Origin: Betaproteobacteria bacterium
Lineage (GTDB): Bacteria; Pseudomonadota; Gammaproteobacteria; Burkholderiales; SG8-39
Length of the DNA stretch: 37,505 nt
Direction: 5' to 3'
NCBI GenBank assembly: GCA_004298325.1
Contig: SCUF01000148.1
Coordinates: 1 to 37,505 of the forward strand
Below, piece by piece: positions 27,012 through 33,492 of the stretch; position 1 is the first letter of the stretch; every line of letters begins with the position of its first letter. The translations under genes and the position numbers were made by a program. The notes beneath the pieces are model-generated. The model was not told where the DNA came from and ran no database searches. It saw nothing but the letters and a program-made list of their open reading frames with translations.

Positions 27012-27031
27012 GCTTGCTGCGGCCGCGAGGT

Positions 27032-27601
27032 TCAGCGGTTGCGATATCCCCACCGGCCGCCGGCGCGCGGACCGAAGCCGCCGAGGAACCGATCGGCGAG
27101 CGGCCTTTGCTCCGGCGTCAGCGCCGCGTACAGGTCCTTGACCTTCTGCGCCATGGTTTCCGTTTGCGCCTGGCGCTGCTTCCAGATCTGCTCGCGCAGC
27201 TCGATGCGCTCGGGCAGCGACGCGGCACCGCTCTCGTGCATCGTGATCATCAACTTGCGCATGGCGTCGTGCTGCAGCTTGGCCTGCTCGGCGTAGGCGT
27301 TCCACACGCCCTCCTGCGCCGGCGTGATCCCGAGCTCCGCCTTCACCCAGGCCAGGCGCTTCTCGACGTAGTCGCCGGAACCGTCGACACCACCAGGACC
27401 GAATTCCGCGCCATGCCACGGTCCCATGCCGTAGCCGGGTCCAGACCCATAGCCCATCATGTGGCCATGGCCCCAGCCCGGGCCGCCACCCATTCCCCAA
27501 CCCGGCCCGTTGCCGTAGGGATGTGCATTGAGCGCCGTGGCGCCAATGCCGAAGCCGAGTGCGAGTCCGATTGCGATGGCGAGTTTGGTCGTGCGTTTCA
27601 T
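27032..27601 (-). CDS. Spy/CpxP-family periplasmic protein with Gly/His/Met-rich N-terminus
   Basis: A 189-residue secreted protein. The signal peptide is residues 1-26 (ending A-L-N-A). Residues 27-72 are a low-complexity region of G-W-G and G-Y-G units with several histidines and methionines (G-H-G-H-M-M-G). The helical domain from about 78 carries two LTxxQ-type motifs, I-T-P-A-Q near 92 and L-T-P-E-Q near 155, the hallmark of Spy/CpxP proteins. Such proteins are envelope-stress chaperones or sensor-inhibitors, and the family also includes metal-linked members. ATG at 27601 has GGAG upstream. It diverges from a two-component system, the same layout as cpxP and cpxRA. The His/Met content suggests metal binding, which is inference. 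Confidence 0.88.
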   Translation of the reverse strand: MKRTTKLAIAIGLALGFGIGATALNAHPYGNGPGWGMGGGPGWGHGHMMGYGSGPGYGMGPWHGAEFGPGGVDGSGDYVEKRLAWVKAELGITPAQEGVWNAYAEQAKLQHDAMRKLMITMHESGAASLPERIELREQIWKQRQAQTETMAQKVKDLYAALTPEQRPLADRFLGGFGPRAGGRWGYRNR

Positions 27602-27806
27602 GGTCGATCTCCGTTCAAGTGTTCAGTCGTTGGCTCTGCGCCGCGCGGACCTTGCCGTCCGCTGCCGCATCGGTTCCCATTGCAGCAGCCGAATGTAAGC
27701 GCGCCGTTCCGTTCTTGTACGCGGCCGTAGCGCCAGCTCCCGGTTGATACGCTGTGCTACAAATCCGCTTCCCAGGGCGCGGACCGCGAGCTATAAACAG
27801 GCGGCC
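27602..27806. promoter_or_regulatory. Divergent control region of the Spy-like gene and the two-component operon
   Basis: 205 bases without a gene. For the plus-strand operon, TTCCCA (27769-27774) and TATAAA (27792-27797) are separated by 17 bases. They would start transcription at about the ATG of the response regulator. A TTGATA (27744-27749) has no matching -10. A hairpin GCGGAC/GTCCGC (27645-27662) lies in the leader of the Spy-like gene. I saw no GTAAA repeats of the CpxR-box kind. Confidence 0.45.
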
Positions 27807-28529
27807 ATGGACAGCACCGACCAGATCCTGGTCGTCGACGACGACGCCGAAATCCGCAACCTGCTCTGCGACTACCTGCGCAGGAACGGCTATCGCGCCA
27901 CCGCCGTGGCAGACGGCAAGGCGATGTGGGCGGCGCTCGGGCGCGGCAAGTACGACCTGGTGGTGCTCGACGTGATGCTGCCGGGCGATGACGGGCTCAC
28001 GCTGTGCCGCAAGCTGCGTGCCGAGGCCGACACCCCCGTCATCATGCTGACTGCGCGCGGCGAGGAGACCGACCGCATCGTCGGCCTCGAGATGGGCGCC
28101 GACGACTACCTGGCGAAACCCTTCAGTCCGCGCGAGCTGCTGGCGCGCATCAAGAGCGTGCTGCGCCGTTACCGCAGCCTGCCGCAGAACCTGAGGGCCG
28201 ACGAGGCACGCCGCGTCCGTTTCGCCGGCTGGACGCTCGACACGGTCGCGCGCCACCTCGTCTCGGCGGCGGGCGTGGTGACCTCGCTCAGCGGCACGGA
28301 GTACCAGCTGCTGCGCATCCTGCTGAGCCACCCCAACCAGGTGCTGACGCGCGACCAGCTCATGCTGCTCGCCAAGGGCCGCGAGAGCGATCCGCTCGAT
28401 CGCACGATCGACCTGCAGGTGAGCCGCCTGCGCCACCGGCTCGGTGACGATCTTTCGGAACCGCGCATCATCAAGACCGTGCGCGGGCTGGGCTACGTGC
28501 TCGCCGTGCCGGTCGAAGCGGAACGCTGA
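27807..28529 (+). CDS. OmpR-family response regulator
   Basis: A 240-residue DNA-binding regulator. The receiver domain (1-120) has the acidic pair D-D-D near 11-13, the phospho-acceptor D55 in V-L-D-V-M-L-P-G, T82 in L-T-A-R-G and K104 in Y-L-A-K-P-F. The winged-helix domain (about 140-235) shows L-S-G-T-E-Y-Q-L-L, V-L-T-R-D-Q-L and the recognition region D-R-T-I-D-L-Q-V-S-R-L-R, ending V-R-G-L-G-Y-V. All residues needed for phosphotransfer are present. ATG at 27807 is chosen over an upstream ATG at 27744 because it begins the receiver fold directly. It overlaps the kinase gene by one base (TGATG). Confidence 0.95.
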   Translation: MDSTDQILVVDDDAEIRNLLCDYLRRNGYRATAVADGKAMWAALGRGKYDLVVLDVMLPGDDGLTLCRKLRAEADTPVIMLTARGEETDRIVGLEMGADDYLAKPFSPRELLARIKSVLRRYRSLPQNLRADEARRVRFAGWTLDTVARHLVSAAGVVTSLSGTEYQLLRILLSHPNQVLTRDQLMLLAKGRESDPLDRTIDLQVSRLRHRLGDDLSEPRIIKTVRGLGYVLAVPVEAER

Positions 28530-29938
28530 TGCGCCTGTTGCCGCGAAGCCTTTTCGGCCGGCTGGTCGTGGTGCTGCTCGGCGGGCTCGTCCTCGCGCAG
28601 CTCGCGACGGCGTACATCAATTTCGCCGAGCGCGGCGAGCTGCTCTACCGCGCCGGCGGCATGCGCCTCGCGCAGCAGATATCCGACATCGTCAAGCTGC
28701 TCGATTCGCTGCCGCCGACGGAGCGCCGCCGGGTGGTGGCCGTATTCAACGCACCGCCGCTCGCGGTCTCGCTCGACCGGGCGCCGCTGCGCGAAGACGC
28801 CGTCGCCGGCGATTCGGATTTTCCGCGCTCGATGTTCGCCACCCTGCTGCGCTATGCGCTCGGCGATGAAGCGAAGATCCTGGTCGCGCGCGCGCCCGCC
28901 GCGCGCGACGCACGGTTTGCGGGGGACCGCCCGACGCCGCCGCACATGCCGATGATGCAGCACCGCGGGTGGAGCCCGGGCGGCTTCGCGGGCGGCGCGT
29001 CCTTCATCGTGCAGATCGCCCTGCGCGACGGCAGCTGGGCGACGTTCGATTCCCAGCTTTCGCCGCAGGCCGCGGCCGTGCCGTGGCGCGTAGGGCTGAC
29101 ACTGCTCGTGCTGCTCGGCACGGTGATCGTGCTGTCGCTGATCGCCGTGCGCTGGGTCACCGGGCCGCTGTCGGTGCTCGCCAAGGCGGCCGAGGGGCTG
29201 GGCGAGAACATCGATCACCCGCCGCTCGCGGAAACCGGGCCGGCGGAAGTGCAGCGCGCCGCGAGAGCCTTCAACACCATGCAGCAGCGGCTGGCGCGCT
29301 TCATTTCGGATCGCACGCGCATCCTGACCGCGATGTCGCACGACCTGAAGACGCCGATCACCCGCATGCGCCTGCGCGCCGAGGCACTCGACGACGAGGC
29401 GCTGCGCGGCAAGTTCGTACGCGATCTCGAGGCGATGGAAAGCATGGTGACGCAGACGCTCGAATTCATGCGCGACACGAGCGCTGCCGAGCCGGTGCAG
29501 CGCATCGACGTCATGGCGCTGCTCGAGAGCCTGAGGAGCGACTACGCGGACATGGGCAAGGCGGTGGCGATCGAGGGCTCGAGCCCGCAGCCCCTGCCCG
29601 GCCGGCCGCTCGCCCTGCGGCGCTGCCTCGGCAACCTGCTCGACAATGCCAATCGCTACGGCGGGCGTGCAACGATCCGGGTCGAGGATGGCGCACGCGA
29701 GATCGTCATCCGGGTGCTCGACGAAGGCCCGGGCATGACGCCGCAGGAATTGGAAAAGGCCTTCGAACCGTTCTTCCGGGGCGAAGCTTCGCGCAGCCGG
29801 GAAACCGGCGGCACCGGGCTGGGCCTTGGCATTGCGCGCAACATCGCGCGCGCGCACGGCGGCGAGCTGCTGCTGCAGAACCGGATTGCCAACGGACTCG
29901 AGGCGATCCTGACGCTGCCGCGATCGCAAGCGCGCTGA
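28529..29938 (+). CDS. Sensor histidine kinase, partner of the adjacent response regulator
   Basis: A 469-residue membrane kinase. The first transmembrane helix is at about 10-30, with a periplasmic domain of about 150 residues and a second helix at about 188-207. A HAMP domain with G-P-L-S-V-L-A-K-A-A-E follows. The H-box A-M-S-H-D-L-K-T-P has H271, the N-box is N-L-L-D-N-A-N-R-Y-G (near 369-378), G1 is D-E-G-P-G-M (398-403) and G2 is G-G-T-G-L-G-L-G (427-434). The periplasmic part contains P-P-H-M-P-M-M-Q-H near 137-145, a His/Met patch that could bind metal and echoes the divergent Spy-like protein. It resembles EnvZ/RstB-type kinases overall, but the signal is unknown. Confidence 0.94.
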   Translation: MRLLPRSLFGRLVVVLLGGLVLAQLATAYINFAERGELLYRAGGMRLAQQISDIVKLLDSLPPTERRRVVAVFNAPPLAVSLDRAPLREDAVAGDSDFPRSMFATLLRYALGDEAKILVARAPAARDARFAGDRPTPPHMPMMQHRGWSPGGFAGGASFIVQIALRDGSWATFDSQLSPQAAAVPWRVGLTLLVLLGTVIVLSLIAVRWVTGPLSVLAKAAEGLGENIDHPPLAETGPAEVQRAARAFNTMQQRLARFISDRTRILTAMSHDLKTPITRMRLRAEALDDEALRGKFVRDLEAMESMVTQTLEFMRDTSAAEPVQRIDVMALLESLRSDYADMGKAVAIEGSSPQPLPGRPLALRRCLGNLLDNANRYGGRATIRVEDGAREIVIRVLDEGPGMTPQELEKAFEPFFRGEASRSRETGGTGLGLGIARNIARAHGGELLLQNRIANGLEAILTLPRSQAR

Positions 29939-29962
29939 TCCGATTGCGTGGCGCGCAGGCGT

Positions 29963-30036
29963 TGGAGCGGGTGAAGGGAATCGAACCCTCGTATGCAGCT
30001 TGGGAAGCTGCCGTTCTGCCATTGAACTACACCCGC
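29963..30036 (-). tRNA. tRNA-Gly(CCC)
   Basis: A complete cloverleaf on the minus strand. The acceptor arms are GCGGGTG and CACCCGC, the D-arm is GTTC-AATGGCA-GAAC, the anticodon stem is GCAGC/GCTGC with loop TTCCCAA giving anticodon CCC, and the T-arm is AGGG-TTCGATT-CCCT. The discriminator base is T, and CCA is encoded at 29965-29963. It reads glycine codon GGG. It closely resembles the E. coli glyU tRNA in arm sequences. It converges on the kinase gene. Confidence 0.97.
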
Positions 30037-30047
30037 AGCCGCCGCGA

Positions 30048-30078
30048 ATTCTAAGGCACATTGCTGCTTTGCAGCGAA
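30048..30078 (-). promoter_or_regulatory. Putative tRNA-Gly promoter
   Basis: TAGAAT (30053-30048, minus strand) is placed to start transcription about five bases before the tRNA. The -35 position is covered by a near-perfect palindrome TTCGCTGC-AAA-GCAGCAA (30078-30061) that does not resemble TTGACA. Confidence 0.5.
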
Positions 30079-30120
30079 TGCCTCGCGTGCGCCACTTGCT
30101 GCGCAATCGTTGCGTACCCG

Positions 30121-30134
30121 TTGACCGAAATCAA
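30121..30134. promoter_or_regulatory. FNR/Anr-like binding site
   Basis: TTGAC-CGAA-ATCAA matches the FNR/Anr consensus TTGAT-N4-ATCAA at nine of ten half-site positions. It lies 149 bp before the start of the unknown gene at 30283. A weak -10-like CATAAC (30179-30184) would put it about 63 bases upstream of a transcription start, close to the -61.5 position used by this family. Activity is unproven. Confidence 0.45.
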
Positions 30135-30282
30135 GTCGCGCCGGATCCCTGTCGGGGCAAAGCGCAGAAAATTTCCTGCATAACGAGCTGCCAAGAAAAG
30201 GACCGGGAGCGGTGTCCTGGCGGCGGTCGGATGCTCGACCCGCAGGACTTTGCGACACGCATCGACGAGGAGGTCAGGATTT

Positions 30283-30843
30283 ATGGATCAGATCGACAAC
30301 GTGCCCGACTGGATCGGCGCGTACCTCGACTGGACTCAGATCGAGCAAGAACTCACGGCAGCGAATTCCACTGGCGGCGGCGGGGCGGCCCCGGTCAGCG
30401 ATTTTTTTTCGACCGCGTATCTCGAGTGGCTGGACGCGAGCCTGCCGGCGCAGCCCCAGGCTTGGGCGGTTCGCGCCACGATACCCGCGCGAAGGGCCGC
30501 CGACGTCTTCGGCGGCGCAAGCGGCTTTCACGAAGCGGTGCTGCTGGCGGCGCTGCACACGGAGTCCGACTGCCTGCACCTGCTGCGGCAGGTCCTGGAC
30601 GGCGGCGCACCCAATCGCGGAACCGTCAGGCTTGCCGTAGAAGCGCTGGAGTACGCGCATCGCCTGCTCGACGACGAGCGCTCGGCCTGGCGCGTTCTGA
30701 ATGCACTCGGCGGCAACGGGCGGCGGCGCGCCAGCGATTCCTGGCGCACCGGCTTTGACGCCGACTGGCCGCACGCACTGGAAAACGTGGCCGCGGACGT
30801 CCAGGCCCTGACCGGCAGGGTGCTCGCGCTGCACGTGCACTAG
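30283..30843 (+). CDS. Hypothetical protein, family not recognised
   Basis: A 186-residue protein that I do not recognise. It has no signal peptide or transmembrane segment, so it is probably cytosolic. Predicted content is mostly helical, with long amphipathic stretches at about 70-90 (F-H-E-A-V-L-L-A-A-L-H-T-E-S-D), 100-130 (R-L-A-V-E-A-L-E-Y-A-H-R-L-L-D-D-E-R) and 160-182. It is rich in Ala, Leu and Trp, acidic at the N-terminus, and has a Gly run (G-G-G-G) near residue 38 that may be a linker. ATG at 30283 is preferred because AGGAGG lies nine bases before it; an earlier ATG at 30250 lacks such a site. It is a single-gene unit between the tRNA and the convergent MliC-like gene, with an FNR-like site upstream. 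Confidence 0.8.
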   Translation: MDQIDNVPDWIGAYLDWTQIEQELTAANSTGGGGAAPVSDFFSTAYLEWLDASLPAQPQAWAVRATIPARRAADVFGGASGFHEAVLLAALHTESDCLHLLRQVLDGGAPNRGTVRLAVEALEYAHRLLDDERSAWRVLNALGGNGRRRASDSWRTGFDADWPHALENVAADVQALTGRVLALHVH

Positions 30844-30852
30844 CCCCGGACA

Positions 30853-30886
30853 GCGGGCGGCCCGCACTGACAGATTAGCCGCCCGC
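30853..30886. terminator. Hairpin between two convergent genes
   Basis: GCGGGCGG (30853-30860) and CCGCCCGC (30879-30886) form a perfect eight-pair stem with an 18-base loop. It spans the stop region of the hypothetical gene and the last codons of the MliC-like gene. No U-run follows on either strand, so its role as a bidirectional terminator is only possible. Confidence 0.35.
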
Positions 30887-31237
30887 GCTCTTGCAGCCCG
30901 TGTAGGAGATCGTGGGGCCGTCGACAAGGCTCGCCTCGCTGCCGTCGACCTCGAGCGTCGCGCTGCCATTGGTGTAGCGCGTGCCGGCCGGGGCGGTCAC
31001 CTTGTCGAGGCGAAATTCGCGCTCGGGGAAGATCACCCAGGCCGACGCCCCGCCGTCCAGATAGCGCAGGTGGAAGCGCTTGCCGCCGTCGCACAGGAAT
31101 TCGGTGGCATTGACAGGCACGCGGGAGCGCTCCCGTGCGCCTTCGCTGCCAAACGGCCACAGGTTGACGCCGCCGCAACCCGTCAGCAGCAGGCCGAACA
31201 GGGCGGGCGTTGTGCAGCGGATGATTCGCTTATACAT
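30875..31237 (-). CDS. MliC/PliC-family lysozyme-inhibitor lipoprotein
   Basis: A 120-residue lipoprotein. A signal of about 20 residues ends in the lipobox L-L-T-G-C. The mature domain matches the C-type lysozyme inhibitor fold: F-L-C-D-G-G-K-R-F-H-L-R-Y-L-D, A-W-V-I-F-P, the diagnostic F-R-L-D-K-V with S-G/A-R-Y-T-N-G, and a final Y-T-G-C whose cysteine can pair with the first domain cysteine. Such proteins protect peptidoglycan against host or environmental lysozyme. ATG at 31237 is the best start; an open frame runs to 31294 but has no signal-like beginning. No ribosome-binding site is evident. A palindrome lies about 40 bases upstream. Confidence 0.88.
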   Translation of the reverse strand: MYKRIIRCTTPALFGLLLTGCGGVNLWPFGSEGARERSRVPVNATEFLCDGGKRFHLRYLDGGASAWVIFPEREFRLDKVTAPAGTRYTNGSATLEVDGSEASLVDGPTISYTGCKSAGG

Positions 31238-31278
31238 TCGATCGAATTCTGTCGTGCGTCGCGCCGATATTGGTGCCA

Positions 31279-31298
31279 GCGAGTGTAGCAACACTCGC
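31279..31298. repeat. Perfect palindrome upstream of the MliC-like gene
   Basis: GCGAGTGT-AGCA-ACACTCGC, eight perfect pairs around a four-base loop, 42 bases before the lipoprotein start. On the minus strand it contains TACACT (31287-31282), a possible -10 element, so the palindrome may be an operator overlapping the promoter. Confidence 0.6.
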
Positions 31299-31482
31299 CT
31301 CCGGGCGACGGGAGGCAGCCTGAATGCGATGACATGCCGTCCGGATACCCTGGGGAAATCCGGCGCCGACTGCCATTGTTATGCGCAAGCTTCTCATTTC
31401 ATTGGCAAAACTGGCGCTGAATATTTCATCAGCACCAACTTGTACATCGGCTGTACGGATGGGGTTCGCCGCATTCGCAGCG

Positions 31483-31517
31483 CAATCCACAGACTTATCC
31501 ACCGTTTTTGTGGATAG
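31483..31517. repeat. Cluster of three DnaA-box-like 9-mers with an inverted repeat
   Basis: CAATCCACA (31483-31491, seven of nine against TTATCCACA), TTATCCACC (31495-31503, eight of nine) and, on the minus strand, CTATCCACA (31517-31509, eight of nine). The last two form the perfect inverted repeat TATCCAC/GTGGATA around seven bases. Confidence 0.5.
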
Positions 31518-31581
31518 CTGCCGGTGCGATCGCGCCGGTGCCTTGCGAAGTTCGCATCAGGCGCGGAGGATCCGCAGCACG

Positions 31582-31725
31582 GTGACCCGATTGCACTGGC
31601 TCGCCTGCGCCCTGTGCCTGCTCGCCGCCGCGTGCGCCGAGAGGCCGCGCATCGGCGTCACCGTGACCAATGCGCCGTCCGTTCAGGATTGCATCGCGGG
31701 TTCGGCCACCAAACCCTGTCCGTGA
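31582..31725 (+). CDS. Possible small lipoprotein (47 residues)
   Basis: From GTG at 31582 the frame encodes a basic/hydrophobic start, a leucine/alanine core and a lipobox-like L-A-A-A-C at about residues 14-18. A mature tail of about 30 residues has two further cysteines (D-C-I-A-G and K-P-C-P). GGAGG lies upstream, at 31565-31569, but its distance to the start is long. The peptide looks like a real lipoprotein signal, but the coding evidence is thin and no family is recognised. It precedes thiS by about 80 bases on the same strand. Confidence 0.45.
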   Translation: MTRLHWLACALCLLAAACAERPRIGVTVTNAPSVQDCIAGSATKPCP

Positions 31726-31790
31726 ATGCGGCCACTGGCTTGCGTCACGTGCCGCGGCATCGGGGCGTGATGGCGCCGCCGCAGCCGTTG

Positions 31791-31796
31791 TATGAT
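31791..31796 (+). promoter_or_regulatory. Putative -10 element of thiS-thiG-trmB
   Basis: TATGAT ends seven bases before the preferred thiS ATG at 31804, so transcription would begin at or next to the start codon. There is no Shine-Dalgarno sequence between them. No TPP riboswitch core is visible upstream. Confidence 0.45.
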
Positions 31797-31803
31797 TGCT
31801 CGC

Positions 31804-32007
31804 ATGATCCAGGTGACGGTGAACGGCAGCGCGCACTGCTTCGAGCAGCCGCTCGGGCTGGCGGCGCTGCTCGCCACGCTCGATCTGAGCGGCAGGAAGA
31901 TCGCGGTGGAGAGAAACGGCGAAATCGTGCCGCAGAGCGCGCACGGCTCGACACTGGTGCAGGACGGCGACCGGCTCGAAATCGTCGCCGCGGTGGGCGG
32001 AGGCTGA
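31804..32007 (+). CDS. thiS: ThiS, sulfur carrier protein for thiazole synthesis
   Basis: A 67-residue beta-grasp, ubiquitin-like protein. Its C-terminal Gly-Gly is adenylated by ThiF and converted to thiocarboxylate, which donates sulfur to ThiG. The protein starts M-I-Q-V-T-V-N-G, has the internal V-E-R-N-G-E-I-V-P segment, D-G-D-R-L-E-I-V near the end and finishes V-G-G-G. ATG at 31804 gives the family start; an in-frame ATG at 31792 would add four residues and lies inside the TATGAT element. thiG follows after four bases. Confidence 0.95.
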   Translation: MIQVTVNGSAHCFEQPLGLAALLATLDLSGRKIAVERNGEIVPQSAHGSTLVQDGDRLEIVAAVGGG

Positions 32008-32011
32008 GGGC

Positions 32012-32824
32012 GTGGAGCCCGCGGACGCAAAGCTCGTCGTCGCCGGCAGGGCCTACGCCTCGCGCCTGCTGGTCGGAACCGGCAAGTACCGGGATTTCGC
32101 GGAAACGCGCGCTGCGATCGACGCTTGCGGCGCGGAGATCGTGACGGTCGCGATTCGCCGCACCAATATCGGCCAGGATCCCAGGGCGCCGAGCCTGCTC
32201 GAGTACCTGCCGCCCTCGAAGTACACCCTGTTGCCCAACACCGCGGGCTGCTACAACGCGCAGGAAGCGGTGCGCACGCTGCGCCTTGCGCGCGAGCTGC
32301 TCGACGGCCACGACCTGGTGAAGCTCGAAGTGCTGGGCGATCCGCAATCGCTCTATCCGAACATGCCCGAAACGCTGGCAGCGGCCAGGCAGCTCGTCGG
32401 CGAAGGCTTCAAGGTGATGGTCTACTGCTCGGACGATCCGATCCAGGCGAAGATGCTCGAGGACCTGGGGTGCGTCGCGGTGATGCCGCTCGCCTCGCTG
32501 ATCGGCTCCGGCATGGGCATCCTCAATCCCTGGAACCTGCAGCTGGTGATCGAGCGGGTGAGCGTGCCGGTGCTGGTGGACGCCGGGGTCGGCACGGCTT
32601 CGGACGCGTCGATCGCCATGGAGTTGGGCTGCGACGGCGTGCTGATGAATACCGCGATCGCCGCCTCCGCTGACCCGGTGCGCATGGCGCGCGCCATGAA
32701 GCTCGCGGTGCAAGCCGGGCGCGAGGCCTTTCTCGCCGGGCGCATGCCGAAGAAGCTCTATACCGCCGCGCCGTCGTCACCGACCGCGGGCACCATCGCT
32801 CCGTCCCAACCCAAGGCCGCTTGA
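32012..32824 (+). CDS. thiG: ThiG, thiazole synthase
   Basis: A 270-residue TIM-barrel enzyme that makes the thiazole phosphate of thiamine from deoxyxylulose 5-phosphate, dehydroglycine and ThiS thiocarboxylate. The Schiff-base lysine is K104 in L-V-K-L-E-V-L-G-D. Other family segments are [22 protein letters not shown] and the phosphate-binding V-D-A-G-V-G-T and [21 protein letters not shown]. The start is GTG at 32012. The last 15 residues are a Ser/Pro/Ala tail. The stop overlaps the trmB start as TTGA. Confidence 0.97.
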   Translation: MEPADAKLVVAGRAYASRLLVGTGKYRDFAETRAAIDACGAEIVTVAIRRTNIGQDPRAPSLLEYLPPSKYTLLPNTAGCYNAQEAVRTLRLARELLDGHDLVKLEVLGDPQSLYPNMPETLAAARQLVGEGFKVMVYCSDDPIQAKMLEDLGCVAVMPLASLIGSGMGILNPWNLQLVIERVSVPVLVDAGVGTASDASIAMELGCDGVLMNTAIAASADPVRMARAMKLAVQAGREAFLAGRMPKKLYTAAPSSPTAGTIAPSQPKAA

Positions 32825-33492
32825 CCCGGCCGATCCGCAGTTACGTCCTGCGGCAGGGGCGCACTTCAGCGGCGCAGCAACGCGCGCTCGGCGCGCTCGC
32901 GGCAAAGCACGCGATCCATTTCGCGCCGCAGCTGATCGACGCGCGCGCGATCTTCGGGCGTGCCGCGCCCCTGGTGGTCGAAATCGGCTCCGGCATGGGC
33001 GAGACCACGGCCGCGATCGCGCGCGCGCAGCCGGAGTACGACTTCATCGCGATCGAGGTGCACGGCCCCGGCGTGGGGAGCCTGCTCAACCGCATCGAAG
33101 CCGATCGCATCGCCAACCTGCGCGTCATCCGGCACGACGCGGTCGAAGTACTGCAATACATGGTCGCGGATGCTTCGCTCGCCGGGATTCACCTGTTCTT
33201 TCCCGACCCCTGGCCGAAGAAGCGCCACCACAAGCGCCGCCTGGTGCAGCCTGCATTTGCGGCGCTCGCCGCGCGCAAGCTCGCCCCCGGCGGCTACCTG
33301 CACGCCGCGACCGACTGGCCCGACTACGCCGCACAGATGCTCGCGGTGTTCTCCGCCGAGCCGCTGCTCGCGAACCAGGCCGGCGGCTACGCGCCGCGGC
33401 CGGTGCAGCGCCCCCTCACCAAGTTCGAGCGCCGCGGCCTAGGGCTGGGCCACGCGGTGCACGACCTGCTGTTTCGGCGCCGGCAGGAATAG
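32821..33492 (+). CDS. trmB: TrmB, tRNA (guanine-N7-)-methyltransferase
   Basis: A 223-residue SAM-dependent enzyme that makes m7G46 in tRNA. The SAM site reads [11 protein letters not shown] (about 51-61). The conserved catalytic block is [16 protein letters not shown], and T-K-F-E-R-R-G lies near the end. The start is TTG at 32821, overlapping the thiG stop; no later start keeps the N-terminal R-S-Y-V-L-R-Q-G-R motif. The 3' end overlaps the convergent hemW gene by 54 bp, an unusually long overlap of two conserved genes. Confidence 0.95.
   Translation: MTRPIRSYVLRQGRTSAAQQRALGALAAKHAIHFAPQLIDARAIFGRAAPLVVEIGSGMGETTAAIARAQPEYDFIAIEVHGPGVGSLLNRIEADRIANLRVIRHDAVEVLQYMVADASLAGIHLFFPDPWPKKRHHKRRLVQPAFAALAARKLAPGGYLHAATDWPDYAAQMLAVFSAEPLLANQAGGYAPRPVQRPLTKFERRGLGLGHAVHDLLFRRRQE

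Larger units (their letters stand above)
31238..31581. other. Gene-poor spacer with hairpins and DnaA-box-like repeats
   Basis: 344 bases with no convincing gene and lower GC than the flanks. It contains the palindrome at 31279-31298, a second hairpin GCCTCC/GGAGGC (31297-31316), a direct TGTAC repeat near 31442-31455, and a DnaA-box-like cluster at 31483-31517. An ATG at 31381 opens a frame that runs into the small lipoprotein below, but its first 67 codons look like random translation. Confidence 0.6.

Noticed and set aside
31442-31456. Direct TGTAC repeat as a regulatory site
   Set aside because: Two five-base copies are too short to separate from chance in this spacer.
31792-31803. Upstream in-frame ATG as the thiS start
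   Set aside because: It lies within the TATGAT element and adds residues not typical of ThiS, which normally begins at the Met-Ile-x-Val strand.
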